The position numbers were made by a program, and so were the translations under genes. Shown here in pieces: positions 36,341 to 49,089 of a DNA stretch of 64,000 nucleotides (the first letter of the stretch is position 1; every line of letters starts with the position of its first letter). The DNA comes from Casuarina equisetifolia. Lineage: Eukaryota; Streptophyta; Magnoliopsida; Fagales; Casuarinaceae. The notes below the pieces were generated by a model, which saw nothing but the letters and a program-made list of their open reading frames with translations, had not been told where the DNA came from and searched no databases. The DNA lies in assembly GCA_028551475.1 (NCBI GenBank), contig CM052362.1:22426021-22490020 (forward strand), given 5' to 3'.

Positions 36341-39300
36341 CAGATCCTGCCATGGAGGACCGTCTTTCCACCTTGGAGTCCAATTTCTCTCACTTGGAGT
36401 CTCAACTCTCCACCGAGGTCTAAGATCTCTGCACCAAGATGGAAACCATGATATCCCAACTTCAGTCATAACTCCAGTTGTTGGTATCTCAGTGCACCAC
36501 ATCATCCTCAGGTGAAAACCCTAACACCACTTCCCCCGGCGGTCTCGATTCCAACCCTAACGCGACTTCAGGCAATAGCCCCAATTCCTCCGGTGAAGGT
36601 AACCCTAACCCTCATCTCCACGCCTCTACTTTTGAGTTAGGCCCTAATTCTTCAAGCCTCAATGGCTCGGATGCCAGTGGGTCGAGCCCCGATGGGTCAG
36701 CCCCCAACAGGTCAGGCTCTAACGGGTCAAGACCCAATTCTTCCAGATCAGGCTCAAACGGGCCAGGTCCAAACGGGTCAGGCCCGACTGGGTCAGGGCC
36801 CTATTCTTTTAAATCGGGTTAGGACCCCAAATCCACTCTCTTAAACCGGAATACCCGGTTCGAACTACCCCAATTTCATCATGAAGATGACCCAACATCG
36901 TGGCTCTTCATAGCTACGGAGTTCTTTGATTATCATGGGTTGGTAGACTCAGAAAAAGTTAGGGTTTCTACATGGAATATGGCGGGGAACGCAGTCAAAT
37001 GGTTGCAGTCCTACAGAAAGGACTCAGAAAAAGTGGGGCACACACTAACATGGGAAAAGTTTAGGGAGGGCCTTATGGATCAATATGGATCAACTTAGCC
37101 TCGGAACACTATCCGTACTATGATGAAATTAGAATAATTGGGCACGATATAGTAGTATTATGAACAGTTTAGGGAAGCTTTAACCTCAACAGGCCCCTTA
37201 ACCTCCCAACAGGTGGTGGACTGCTTTATTGGAGGGACTAAGGTTGGGATTCAGGGGGATGTGGATGCAAAACATCCAACTACATTGAGCAAGGCTCCTC
37301 ATTTTGCTTTTATTTATGAAGACCAGTTTTTGAAATTGTCTGGACAGCGCCCCAATTCCTTTGCAACCCGAAAAGGATTAATGGAGACTGGTCACCGTAG
37401 AGGGGGTGGGGAGACACTATAACCCCCTGCACTACCGCGACAGCTACTAGTCGTTTCCAGACTGATGCAGAATCAATTTCCATGAACTGCTTTACCAACT
37501 AGGAAGTTCACAGCAGCAGAATTGGAAGAAAGGCGTTAGAAAGGGCTATGTTTCCACTGCAATGATAGGTATGCTCCTGGTTACAAGTGTAAAAAGAGGT
37601 TATTTATCTACGAAGCTGTGTATTTGGATGAGTGGGATGACAAGGACCTTGGCAGAGATCAGCACGGGGGTGGTGAAGAGTTCACCAAAAATTTAGAGAT
37701 GGAGGAGGATATGGGAATTTTCACGATTGCCCTCTATGATATGGGAGTGGGCAAACCTAAAACTATGAAAGTTGAAGGGCAAGTTGAGACTTTTAAGAGG
37801 TTTATTAGGGTCTTAATCGATTCGGGTAGCACACATAATTTCCTTGATCATGGATTAGTTATGTGCCTTGGCCTTAAGGTAGATAACTCATGCACCTTTA
37901 AGGTGGTGGTGGCTAGTGGAAGGGGAATAGAGAGTGTTGGGGTATGTAGGGGAATAAAGGTCAAGTTATAAGGAGTGGGAATGCGGCTGGATCTTTATGT
38001 CTTGCCCTTAGAAGCAGCTGATGTGGTGTTAGGAGTTCAATGGCTAAAGATGTTGGGGGATATAGTATGGAACTTCTTGGAGCAAAAAATGAAATTTCGT
38101 ATGGAGAATAAGAAAGTGGTTTTAAATGGACGGAAGCTGAAACCCCCTCAAATGATAGTAGAAAAATGGTTCAACCAGGAGCTAACAAAAAGGGGATAAT
38201 TTATGGTGGTCCAACTTGCTGATGGACAGCAAGAGGATTTTCAAGGATCTTCAAAGACTAATCGAGTTGGGGCTAAGTAGTACCATCAGATGGAAGAGCT
38301 GCTAGTAGACTTTGGAGATTTGTTTCACGCCCCTATGGGTCTTCCTCCCCGAAGGAGTCACGATCATACGATAGTGCTAAAGGGGGATGGTAAGCCAATT
38401 TTGGTCAGGCCCTATAGATATCCGTATGTGCAGAAAGGGAAAATTGAGAGATTGGTGAAGGAACTCTTGGATGATAGGGTAATAAGGCCTAGCAAGAGCC
38501 CTTTTTCTTCTCCTGTTTTATTAGTCAAGAAGGCGGATGGGATGTGGAGACTTTGTGTGGATTACCGAGAGCTAAACAAGCAAACCATTAAGGACAAGTT
38601 CCCCATCCCCACCATTGATGAACTTCTAGATGAATTGAACGGGGCTCGGTATTTCTCGAAACTAGACTTGAGATCCGGATATTATCAAGTTAGAATGAGA
38701 GAAGAAGACATTGAGAAAACTGCCTTTAAAACCCACCATGGACATTACAAATTTTTGGTGATGCCATTTAGGGTGACTAATGGGCCTTCTACTTTTCAAT
38801 CATTAATGAATGTGGTGTTTCAAGGGTATCTTCGAAAATTTGTTTTGGTGTTCTTTGACGATATATTGGTATTTAGCAAGAATTGGGGGGATCATCTTAA
38901 GCATGTGCGTTTGGTGCTGGAAACCTTGAGGAGAAACTGCCTATATGTCAAGCTGTCCAAGTGCGAATTTGGATGCACTCAGCTCAAGTTTTTGGGGCAT
39001 ATGGTGTGTGAAAAGGGGGTTGCAGTGGATCCAGAAAAGTGGCGACAATCACTCAATGGCCTGCCCCAAAATCAGTAAAGGCCTTACGAGGATTCTTGGG
39101 TACAACGGGGTACTACCAGAGGTTCATAAAGGGGTATGGATGGATCACGGAACCCTTAACCAGTTTGCTCAAGAAGGACGGGCTTTGGTGGAGTGATAAG
39201 GCACAACAAACCTTTAACAGACTTAAGACAACGATGACTATAGCCCTAGTATTACATCTCTCAGATTTTTTTGAACCCTTTATGTTGGTGTGTGATGCAT

Positions 39301-41141
39301 CGGGCACAAGGATTGGGGCTGTGTTGTCCCAAGGAAGAAGACCCATAGCGTACTTCAGTAAAGCTTTACATGGAAGGCACTTAGCTCTGTCGACTTATGA
39401 CAAAGAGATGTTGGCTATTATCTTGGCTATACAGAAATGGAGACACTACCTTTTAGGTAGCCAGTTTATCATAAGGACATATCAGAAGAGCCTCAAGTAC
39501 TTGCAAGATCAAAAGATAGTAACACCGGCCCAACAGAAGTGGCTGCTCAAGTTGATGGGATACAATTTTGTGGTGGAATACAAGGCCGAGCGTGAGAACA
39601 TGGCTGCTGATGGGTTGTCCAGGCAGCGGGGGGAATGCAAAGAACTAAGCAGCTAGGAGAACTCTGCTTCTTGTGCGGCCTTAACCACTCCACAACCGGT
39701 ATGACTAGATTCCATTCGAGAAGAGTTGAAGAACAACCCCCATGTCCAGGAACTGATTGACAATGTCAAGCGAGGAAAGGCCTTGGGGCCGTGGAACTTC
39801 AAGGATGGAATTTTAACTCTTTGGGATAAGGTATACCTTCCTCCAAACTCTTTCCTCATCCTATTGATTGTGAAAGAGATACATTATAGTTCTCATGAAG
39901 GGAGAGAAAAGACACTTAGGAGGGTGAAGGCAGTTTTTTATTGGAAAGGGATGAAGAAAAGTGTGGAGAAAACCATCAAGAAGTGTATAAGCTGCCAGAA
40001 GAATAAGAATGCAACTGATAAGGCTCTGAGATTTCTTCAGCCCTTGCCCATTCCAGATTAAATTTAAGAGGATATCTCCATGGACTTTGTGGAAGGGTTA
40101 CCCCATTCCCAAGGGAAGTCAATGCTGCTAGTGGTAGTAGATCGATTATCCAAGTTTGGACATTTCATGCCCTTGTCACACCCTTACATGGCTGTCTCTG
40201 TGGCTCAGGCATTTTTTGATAACATCTTCAAATTGTATAGGATGCCCCACTTGATAGTTTGTGATCGGGATCCCTTGTTCATAAGTAAGTTTTGGAAAGA
40301 ACTTTTCCGGTTGCAAAACACAGTTTAATTTCTCATCTTCATATCATCCCCAAATAGATGGACAGACAGAGGCAGTGAACAAAACGATCGAAATGTATTT
40401 GCGATGTGTCATAGGAGAACACCCAAAGGAATGGGTTAGATGGTTACCTTGGGTGCAATACTGCTACAATACTAATTGGCATAGCCTTACACTACATACT
40501 CCTTTTGAAATTGTCTATGGAAGAAGTCCTCCTTCCCTTTTAAGCTACATAAAAGGGACAGCTAAACTGGCTTCAGTGAAGCAATTATTAGAAGAAAGGG
40601 ATGTTATGTTGGATAAAATTAAGAAGAACCTGCAGGCAGCCTAAGATAGATCCAAGAGAGTTTATGATAAAAACAAGAAAGATGTGGAATACCAAAAAGG
40701 GGACTGGGTGTTTGTGAAGCTTCCACCCAATAGACAGCATTTTGTACACCAAGGCAAGAACCAGAAGCTAAGACCCAAGTTTAGCGGGCCTTATCAGATT
40801 ATTAGAAGGATAGGGGAAGTGGCGTATGAGCTGGGACTTCCTACTGCAGCTAAGGTGCGTCCTGTGTTCCACGTTTCTAAACTGAAAAGATTCTATGGGA
40901 GTCCAGCAGAGGTACAAGAGGCTGACCCTGAAGAGTTTCTGGATGCCCAAGAGGAATTGGATGAGGAGACTCAACCATAAGGCCGTGTTGGAGCAAAGAA
41001 TAAGGGCCGGAAGGGTAGAGATATTGGTGCATTGGAAGGGGAAACCATCGGCAGAGGCTACCTGGGTTGAAGAGCAGGAGTTCAGAAAGAAGTACTCGAA
41101 CTTCCATCCAGAGAATTTAGTACAGCCTCGAGGACAAGGCT

Positions 41142-41159
41142 AAAGATAAGGGGGAGGAA
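41142..41159 (+). other. Polypurine tract of the gypsy fossil
   Basis: aaagataagggggaggaa immediately precedes the 3' LTR; this is the expected plus-strand primer. Confidence 0.85.
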
Positions 41160-41588
41160 TGTAACGGGCCATTAAGGGGGGTGTTGTATTTAGTATTATG
41201 ATTAACTATGTATTTCTTTTATTACGTATTTTTGTAGACTCTTTATGTAAATAGGTGAGTGGGTCTGTGAAGGAGCCCAATAGGCGCTCAAGCGAGGATG
41301 TGGCACGTAAGGAGTAGGGGTCGTTTTGGTCAAGGGGAGGCGGCTTCGAGAAACATCTTTGATGAATTGAGAAGACATTTTCTCTCTATGGGGAGCAGAG
41401 GCGATCAAGCGGTAAAGGTTCTCGTGAATGAGCCCAATCTCCAGATCTTGTTCTAGTAGAGCCAAGATTTCGCACACAAGCAGATACTGGCGCTAGAATC
41501 CTAGGAAGGAAGCACAGGGAGGACCGATTACCAGATCCCAGACCCATCAGAGGCTTCGTGGACGAGGGGAAGCAGAAGGCCCTTTACA
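41160..41588 (+). repeat. 3' LTR of the gypsy fossil
   Basis: 429 bp, TGTAACGGGCC to CCTTTACA, followed by the target duplication TTCAC at 41589. Confidence 0.95.
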
Positions 41589-42017
41589 TTCACCTGATAT
41601 AAACCCAATGATGTTAGTGTGGCCGAGAAAGGGGTAAAGCCTCTTGTCACTAGTCTTTTTATAGTAAAAGATGGTAGGTTTCAAACCCCATTTGCTCCCC
41701 TAGTTCACGAAAGATTAGAACCATCACTTGCTTAAACCAGGTAGGAGTTTTTGGCTTGCTGAAAATCTTGTGATTCATGTAACCACTAAGGGTCTTTTCC
41801 GGGGAGTTTCAAGCTGCTGTTGATGCTATTCGACCATGGGAAAGACAGCAACCTGTCTAGGGATTTCGAAATCGAACAGTGGCCTAGAGTATATATAACC
41901 CAACCTACTGAAACAATGGAAAATTCTACAATATTGGGTGCGTTACACAAAGATTCAAAGAGTAAAGTGATGTGATGCAATATGCAATTAGGTTAATTAA
42001 CTATGGTCATTTGACAT

Positions 42018-42213
42018 TGTAAGAATTTGAGATAATGGGAGATAAGCCAACAAGTAAGTGAATACTTGGTTTCTATTATGATAATTCTTTACAATAAGAA
42101 GCCTACATTTATATGTTGTAAATCTAATCTATACAAGGAAAACATAATGATTACAATAATTACATAATATCCTACCTAACACAAACACACAATTAGGGAC
42201 AACTATGGTAACA
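42018..42213 (-). mobile_element. Probable small solo LTR in R3
   Basis: About 196 bp absent from R4 and R5. Read on the minus strand it starts TGTTACCATAG and ends CTTACA, with the 'gtataagattt..attgtaaagaatt' style of copia LTRs. The flanking duplication is not clean, so the ends are approximate. Confidence 0.5.
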
Positions 42214-42307
42214 TATTAGGTAAGAAATTCAAATATTAACAGACATATATACAAATATTTTTCTGCAATTTGAAGTCCAAGAGACGGTGCAGGTGGGGTT
42301 TACTTAC

Positions 42308-42444
42308 GTTTTCCATTCAAGTGCAACATCAACTTCTGCTAAACAAGTGATTTCCTTCGGTATGCAAGTCCTCTGAACCAAATATTTCGGATCTCTTTTT
42401 GTCAACGACATTCTAGCTTTCGTCCATCGACAGGGAATTGCCAT
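42308..42444 (-). pseudogene. Exon-like block in R3 (start MAIPCRWTKARMSLTKRD)
   Basis: From ATG 42444 the minus strand is open for 137 bases and ends in a perfect donor (aaaac|gtaagt). R4 (46161-45994) and R5 (53859-53717) hold the same block with the same donor. Conserved parts are SLTKRD and the LAE.D.A..WKT end. I do not recognise the family. Together with the block near 41.8 kb it looks like two exons of a lost gene. Confidence 0.45.
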
Positions 42445-43914
42445 TTTCCATATCAAACAGCGAAAGAAAACCCTAGAAAAGTATACAGACGACAAGCAGA
42501 GGAACTACGGTTTTTTTTTTTCCTCCTTTCCCCTGTATGAACTGAAAACTGCTTATGGGAGGTTGATACTCACAGCGTTGGTGAGGGAGTGTAAGTCTCT
42601 CAGGTTCTCCGCAGGAAGGTTGTCAGGCCTCCCTACGATTTAAGGATGATAAAAGAAGATAAGAATCGGGCTCCGAATCTTTCTTTCTTGCTTTCTTTCT
42701 TTTCTTCTTATTTTATTTTCCTTTATTTTCCGTAAACTCGTGAGATAACATAGCGTTTTCCCAGCCCCAATTAAGTCATTTGCTTAACAACTTCATCTTT
42801 CGTAATCCTTTGCCCCGAGAACCTCAACTATGGTTTGCATTCGAGCTAAGGGTATAAGCATAGACTTGAAATTACTCGTTTGATTATTATTAGTATTTAG
42901 TGGAGCCATATGCTTTCAACTATTCTACTAATCAATTGCTGCGATAATAACCAAACCCCCCAAAAAACCAAAACAACAGATTCAAAAGCCGAAGCAAAGA
43001 TAAAGGATGAAAAATATCAAGAGCACAAGTTGGCCATTCATTTTTCTTCAAAAAGACACAGATATATATATTTATGAAAGAGCGTGAATCAGAATACTAT
43101 TCACCATTACAATCCGTTACAAATACATTGGGCATATGCGGCTAGCAAGCACGGGAGAACCCCCAGAACAAGTACGAAGGAAAATATTACATCTAGGACC
43201 CTATGAACTAAAATGTTAGTAGAAAGACCCAAAGGGCTCTACAGCCCTTTTTCTTCCATAGAGAAGAGAACTCCATGCAAAGAATGGAGATGGTCCTATT
43301 GCGTCCCTCAAGAAGCCGCTACGAGCATAACTCAAGCGGTACCTGAGGAACCGACTCCTCTCTGGATCTTTTAGGCATCCTGGTGGGTGTCCTCCCATTC
43401 GAGGGGGACCAGTCCAGGATGCCTCGGCCTAATCCGGTGATTTCCCATGCCTACCCTATTGCAGGTGATGAGAGGGAGGGAACTGCATCAAAACAGCACC
43501 CGGTCAGAAAAAAAATGATAACCGCAACATGCATGTAGTGACTGTACAGCAACATGCATGTAGTGGCTGTGACTGTGAACGAGAGGGAGAGATAGAGAGA
43601 GTACATCTCTGACCGGGAAAAACGTGAAGATCTGGTAAATCACTGATTCGACATGATCATCAAGGCAGATTCGGATGCAAATGCTTGCCAGCATGCAAAT
43701 CTAGCCTTTTGACGATCTTCCTATTTGAGAATCTGAGAATAACTTTATTCTCTTCCATTTTTTCCTCATGAACAACTAAGGAAATCAGACAAAACTAAAC
43801 TTATGCTATTCTCTCTAACTCTTGGAATGAGAGACCTAGTCTTGAGAACTAGAACTTCAAGGGAGAACTCTGGTGTTCTCTGAAGAGTGAGGAACACCGC
43901 ACCATGTCCGAGCC

Positions 43915-44034
43915 TATTTATAGCCGTGGTGGGTGACAATTACGAGGTGAGTTGCAGCTCCAAAAGCGTGACTAGCTCTTTCTGGTTCACGTTTATTTCG
44001 GTGGTAATGGCAGGGATGATGTAAGCGCTTACGT
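43915..44034 (-). promoter_or_regulatory. R3 promoter-like module: TATA box plus near-perfect ocs element
   Basis: TATAAATA (minus, 43922-43915) has the 16-mer ATGTAAGCGCTTACGT at 44019-44034, about 97 bp upstream. It matches the ocs element ACGTAAGCGCTTACGT at 15 of 16 positions, the best of the four copies. An ATG starting a MEENKVILRFSN ORF lies at 43758, 157 bp downstream. Confidence 0.6.
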
Positions 44035-45993
44035 TTTCTTTCGCAACCTGACACATTCCTTTGACTAGAAGGTTAAAGAAGACCTTCTTTCCATTTATCC
44101 ACACACCAATTAGGCAAGTTATTTATGATCTGCTGCTTAATAACAAAGCATCAATTTTATTTTTATCTCATCTTGATTTTCCTTTTACGTCTAGATAATA
44201 GAACAGGAGTAAATTCTCTTCTGCTTTCTTATCTTCTGGAGACCGAGGCGATTCGATCGTTTGTAAAAACTTAAGGCAAATTGTTAATACACACAGAGTT
44301 CTCCGTTGCCGTGTGTTCTAGGTTTCCAGCCACTTCCACTCACCATTTGTATGCGGCGATTCTGCTGTTTTTACTTTCTACATATCCTCACTAGTGCCAT
44401 TTCTGAGAGATGGGATTTGTGGCTTTCCTCTTAACGACCTTCTGCGTGGTCGCATTGAAAATCTCACATGAACGACTGCAAAGATGCTAGTGGTAGGAAG
44501 GAGTTGCAACTTGACAGAGGTCTTCAGATCCACACTAATGTAGATAACAACGTTAACAAGGAGAACAATGCCAGCCGGAAAAGCATCCTTTCCAATGCAG
44601 TGAGGGTTGTCTCCAGTTGAAGTCAGAAGCCTGAAACCTTAGCGATTGCCGGTTTTACATGAATCAACCATTCCGATGAAACATTAACCAAACAGATTTT
44701 AGGGTCCTTCTTAATACTTTTTAATCATGTTGGCCAGGCACAGGTCATTTTTATTTATTTCCACCATAGTTTACTTTTCGGATGTGCAGTAGTGAATTAT
44801 ACAAACGAAAAAACAAGAATAGAAGGTAAGGGCTAAGCAAAACAACTCCAAAGCCCTGGCCAACCGATGCCACCAACATCAAACCTAACAAAACAATTGA
44901 AGCAACAAGTAGTGCATTACTGTCTTTATAAAACTTACTTATGGAGAAAAAGGAAAAGGAGAGAAAAAAAACAGATAACAACAACCCAAAGAACTAGCTG
45001 CTGAACATATCCTCAGATAATCCCATGATTTAACAAGCCACCTATTATAAGAGATAGCTAGAGAAAGTATTCATGGGGGTGCTAAATGCATAAACCCAAA
45101 TCACTTAAAGTGGTCTTTGATACATGATTTCAATCAAGCACAAGAGACACAATAGATGCATCAAATAGTATCTGATTTAACCTCTAAGATGCAACTAAAG
45201 TTACTCAATAAGTAGGCAACTGGTGTCAGTAAAAAACAGTGAACAATATTTCCAAATCTCAACCGAATAACTACAAGTTCGAGGGCAAAGAATAAATAAT
45301 AAGAATAGAATGACCAGACCGGTGGAATTTGAGTGAAAGAATATGCACAAGAGTTTAAGCAGTGTCCTCTTGAGAGCTTTTAATTTCTCTCTGTTTTTTA
45401 GTTTCTGCAGCCAATATTTGCATTTGAGGTGGTCAACTTTCTGTCTGGCTGCTATCTCATCTGGAGGAGGCTAGCTGCAAATAGTCCGACAGAGACCAAA
45501 CTGATGCGGCTTCACCTGATTTGGAAGATACAAATCAATGTTGATAATGACCCATGCCTAACCGTGGTGGTAAAAGAAATAAGAGAGGTTTGGTCTGAAG
45601 GAGCCAAAATGATAAAGATCAGTAACTGCACCTGCTACAAAGCTTGAGAATCAAGTAAACATAAAGGGTCTTTTCCAGGGAGTTTCGAGCTGTCGTGGGT
45701 GGAAAAGACAACAACCTGCCCACCATGAAGGGATTTCGAAATCCGTCTGTGGCGCAGAATACCTGCAACCCAACCAACTGAAGCAATAGAAAATCCTACC
45801 AAATTGTGCTTGTGCCTCTAAGATTGAGAGAGTAATGTGACATAATACAATATGCAATTAGGTTAACTAACATTGGCCATTTGACATTCAAGTGGCTAAT
45901 TGTTCTTGAAGCTACTCCCGTTATTCCAAAGATACAAAAATAAATTTCCGCAACTTGAAGCCCAAAGAGAAGGTGGAGTTGGGGTTTACTTAC

Positions 45994-46161
45994 GCTTTCC
46001 GGTCAAACGCAGCTGGGGTTTATCTGCTAAACAACTGATTCTCTTCGCTTTGAATGCAAGCGTCTTTATCCAAACATCTATTATTTATTTATTTATTTAT
46101 TTATTTGATCTCTTTTTGTCAACGAAATTTTGGCTTTCGTTCATCGATGGACAATGGCCAT
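45994..46161 (-). pseudogene. Exon-like block in R4, expanded by a microsatellite
   Basis: Counterpart of 42308-42444. It keeps the ATG, the 'tttcgttgacaaaaagagatc' part and the gtaagt donor. An ATTT microsatellite has grown inside it, so it is unlikely to code. Confidence 0.5.
46083..46106 (+). repeat. (ATTT)6 microsatellite
   Basis: Six perfect ATTT units inside the exon-like block; absent at this place from R3 and R5. Confidence 0.95.
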
Positions 46162-48268
46162 ATTCCGTACCGAACAGGGAAAGAAAAACCTAGAAATGTC
46201 TATGACCGGAAAAAATCAGAAACTAGAGTCACAGCAATTAGGGTTTCATATCTAGTAAACCCTAGATTTCAAAATTGATAACCTTAGATAGAAGTTAGGT
46301 TGCTTAGGCAACTAACTTAGTAGTGAGTTAGTAGGAATTTTAACCATGAAATTTGGAGTTCAACATCTAACATGCGTGAATTGAGAATATGCATTGTAAT
46401 ATTAAAAAAATTAAAAAAATAAGATGAAAACTAGGGTTTTTATTTTGTATAACTAAGAGGCTGGTCATCAAAGGGCTGGTGAGAGTGTGTATGTCTTTTG
46501 GGTTCTTTGCAGGGACGTTGTCAGGCCGACCTGGGATTTAAGGATGATAGGAGAAGATAGTCACTGACCTTCTAATCCTTCTTTTTCCTTTTTTTCTTTT
46601 TTTTTTCCCTATTTTACTTTATTTTTGTAAAATTGTTTTAAGATAACGTTTTACTGCCGCAATTAAGTTATTTACATAGCAAGTTTGTCTTTCCCAATCC
46701 TTACCCAGTGGACCTTAATTGTTCGGTTTTCTTTGTACCTTCTCAATGAGATTTCGTGTTACTAATGAAATTGACGCAATTGGTAAATAGCATCCAATCT
46801 AATTATCTTTTAATGAACTAAACACGCGTATCTTTTTAATCATCTTGCACAGTGCTATCCAATCTTGCACTAACTACACAACCAATCCTTCATATACTGT
46901 TGTGTCGAATTCATCGTCTTGTGTGCACAGGCCAAATCCAAGAAGAAATGCTCCCATAGACAACCTAAACCACGAACACAAGCATTTAACGAAACCAAAT
47001 CTTCGTATTAGACCTGATTATGGACGAGATCAACACTGTCAACTCATGGTCGGTGGGCATGATGCCTTTTACGTTCTGAAAATTGTAAAAATAAAAATAA
47101 AAATAAATAATAAATAATATATATATATATACATATATATAAGCTTTTCGAGTTGTAGTTTTCTTTGAAAAGTTATAATGAATTGCGTAGATCATACTCT
47201 GAAACTACAAAGCCCGCAAAAGGTAAAACAAACGATTCTAAAACTACCGAATAACACATGGATTCGACCAAAAGTTCATACTATGATAATTGATTAGCCA
47301 CTGAAAGCAAACTTTGAATCAAATTAAAGTATGATTTCCTGAGGTTAGCAAAATCAATAAGCGCTACCAGTCGGTAGAACTGTCCAAGCAAGAATCTCAA
47401 AGCCGAAGCAAAGTAGAAGGATGAAAATATCCAATCAATATAGGCTTTTAGGAGGCAGGGAGAAGCACAAGTTGGCCTTTCATTTTTCTTCAAAAGCACA
47501 TTCATCTATTTATTTATAACAAAATGTTACCGACGACTATATTCATGATTACATGTCACAAGCTTCACAATAATGGAGTTCTTAACAAATTCATTGAGGG
47601 CATCCCCAGCAAACGCTGCCTATAAACTAAAATTGGTTGGAGAAGCACCCTAAGGGTTGGAAAGCCCAATTCTTTCAAAGTAAATCCTTAGGTAAAGCAT
47701 GAGGATGGTCCTAAGGCATCATGATAGCTCTTGGGAATCGGACTTCTCTCTAAATCTTTAAGGAATCCTGAAGGGTGTCTTCCCATTTCAGGATTCCTCC
47801 GCCTATTCCAGTGATTTCCCCTCCCTACACGGATGCAGGATATTTGGAATAAGGGAACTGCATCAAAACATCAGACGGTCAGAACGATGATAACAGCAAC
47901 ATGCATGTAGTGGCTGTTCGTGTGTGTGTGAAGGAGAAGAGAAAGAAAGGGAGAGAAATAGAAAGATTACTTGTCCGGCTAAGCAAAACGTGAAGATCAG
48001 GTAATTTACTGGTGCGACATGAACGCCAAGGCAAGTCCGGAGAAAAATACTGCTTTTACATGCAAATCTAGTCTTCTGACTATCTTCCTGTTCGAGAATC
48101 TGAGAATATCTTTATTCTCTTCCATCCCTCATAAACAACAAAGAAATCAGACAAACTTATGCTAGTATCTAAAACTCTTTGAATAAGCCCTATTCTAAAG
48201 AACGACGATTTCGAGCTAGAACTCTGGGCTTCTCTGAACAGTGAGGAACAAAGCAGCATGTATGAGCC

Positions 48269-48387
48269 TATTTATAACCGTGGTGGGTGACAATTACAAG
48301 GCGAGTTGCAGCTCTAGAAGCTGCGTTAAATTTGTTGTTTTGAATTTATTTCAGTAGTAGCGGCAGGGATGATGTAAGTGCACACGT
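48269..48387 (-). promoter_or_regulatory. R4 promoter-like module: TATA box plus ocs-like palindrome
   Basis: TATAAATA (minus, 48276-48269). The ocs-like 16-mer at 48372-48387 has four mismatches. The ORF start MEENKDILRFSNRKIV lies at ATG 48125. Confidence 0.5.
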
Positions 48388-49089
48388 TTTACTCCACAAC
48401 TTGACGCATTTCTCTTACTAGAATCTTACAGAAGGATCTTTTTTCATTTATCTTCACACATAATAGCCTTGTTATTTATGATCTACGCGTAACCTAGAAA
48501 ACAGCATTCTTATCTTTATCTTGTGTCAATTTTCCTTTATAACAAAACAATGGAAATAAGTAGTTAGATTCTCAGTTCCTTTCTTACTTTCTGCTTCTTC
48601 TTTTCCTTTTCTTTTAGTTGTTTTCCCTTGAAAACAAGAAATCAAAACGAACTTTTTACCATTTAAGTTGCTCATTCAATCTTGTTCAGATAATCGGACG
48701 CAACCTGAGGACTGTTTTAGAAATGTCTCCAAAAGCCTTCAGCAACCTGTTTTCTTTTCTTTGTTGTTCACGTTAAAACTACTATACTAACTGGCGGAAA
48801 TATTAAAAAATAAAAAATAAAAAAGTGGCTTGTATGTTATGCAACCAAAAAGGATCCTCCCGTTTCTGGGTTCTTCTTAACCGTCAAAAGGGTTTCCAGA
48901 GAACCTTGATTCCACGAATCCAGAGCAAGTTTAAGTGGACTTTATCCAGATTTTTCATTATGTGTGTCCTGAGTTTGCCACTATCATATAAATGGTTCAC
49001 CGCTAGAGTTACTCAAAGTACCTTGAAGTGTATACTCTGGAGGTGACAAACTCTATCGTGAGACTGTAAAAGCCAAACTGTCATTAAGG

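Larger units (their letters stand above)
35895..41588 (+). mobile_element. Ty3/gypsy chromovirus retrotransposon (fossil)
   Basis: A 5.69-kb element with two 429-bp LTRs, flanked by the 5-bp duplication TTCAC (35890-35894 and 41589-41593). The layout is gag near 36.3-37.6 kb with a zinc knuckle near 37.55 kb, aspartic protease (LIDSGSTHNF) near 37.8 kb, reverse transcriptase at about 38.3-38.9 kb (active-site region FFDDILVFSK), RNase H near 39.3-39.6 kb, integrase at 39.9-40.6 kb (HHCC region and core), and a chromodomain-like tail near 41.0-41.1 kb. Short length, short LTRs, iMet primer site and the chromodomain suggest a Reina-like chromovirus. Coding is broken in roughly half a dozen or more places, so it is inert. 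The LTRs differ at about 40 of 429 sites by my hand count (about 9%), mostly transitions, suggesting several million years or more. Confidence 0.95.
41594..45457. repeat. Segmental repeat copy R3
   Basis: Continues the R2 end across the gypsy insertion. Blocks: 41784-42000 (R4 45665, R5 53373), 42225-42480 (exon-like block), 42583-42660 (R4 46481, R5 54040), 42770-43080, the transcription-unit block 43215-43925, the ocs-like site 44019, 44165-44230, and 44450-45070 (R4 49550-50160, R5 62310-62800). It lacks the about 2.4-kb block that R4 carries at 50.4-52.9 kb, so this unit is only about 4 kb. Confidence 0.8.

Noticed and set aside
36263-36822. ORFs of about 80-114 residues in both strands near the 5' end of the gypsy element
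   Set aside because: Part of the retrotransposon leader/gag region or its antisense; not host genes.
46083-47150. ATTT and TA/AAAT simple repeats as possible CRISPR-like or satellite arrays
   Set aside because: They are plain microsatellites with no spaced repeat-spacer structure; CRISPR is not expected in a plant nuclear genome.
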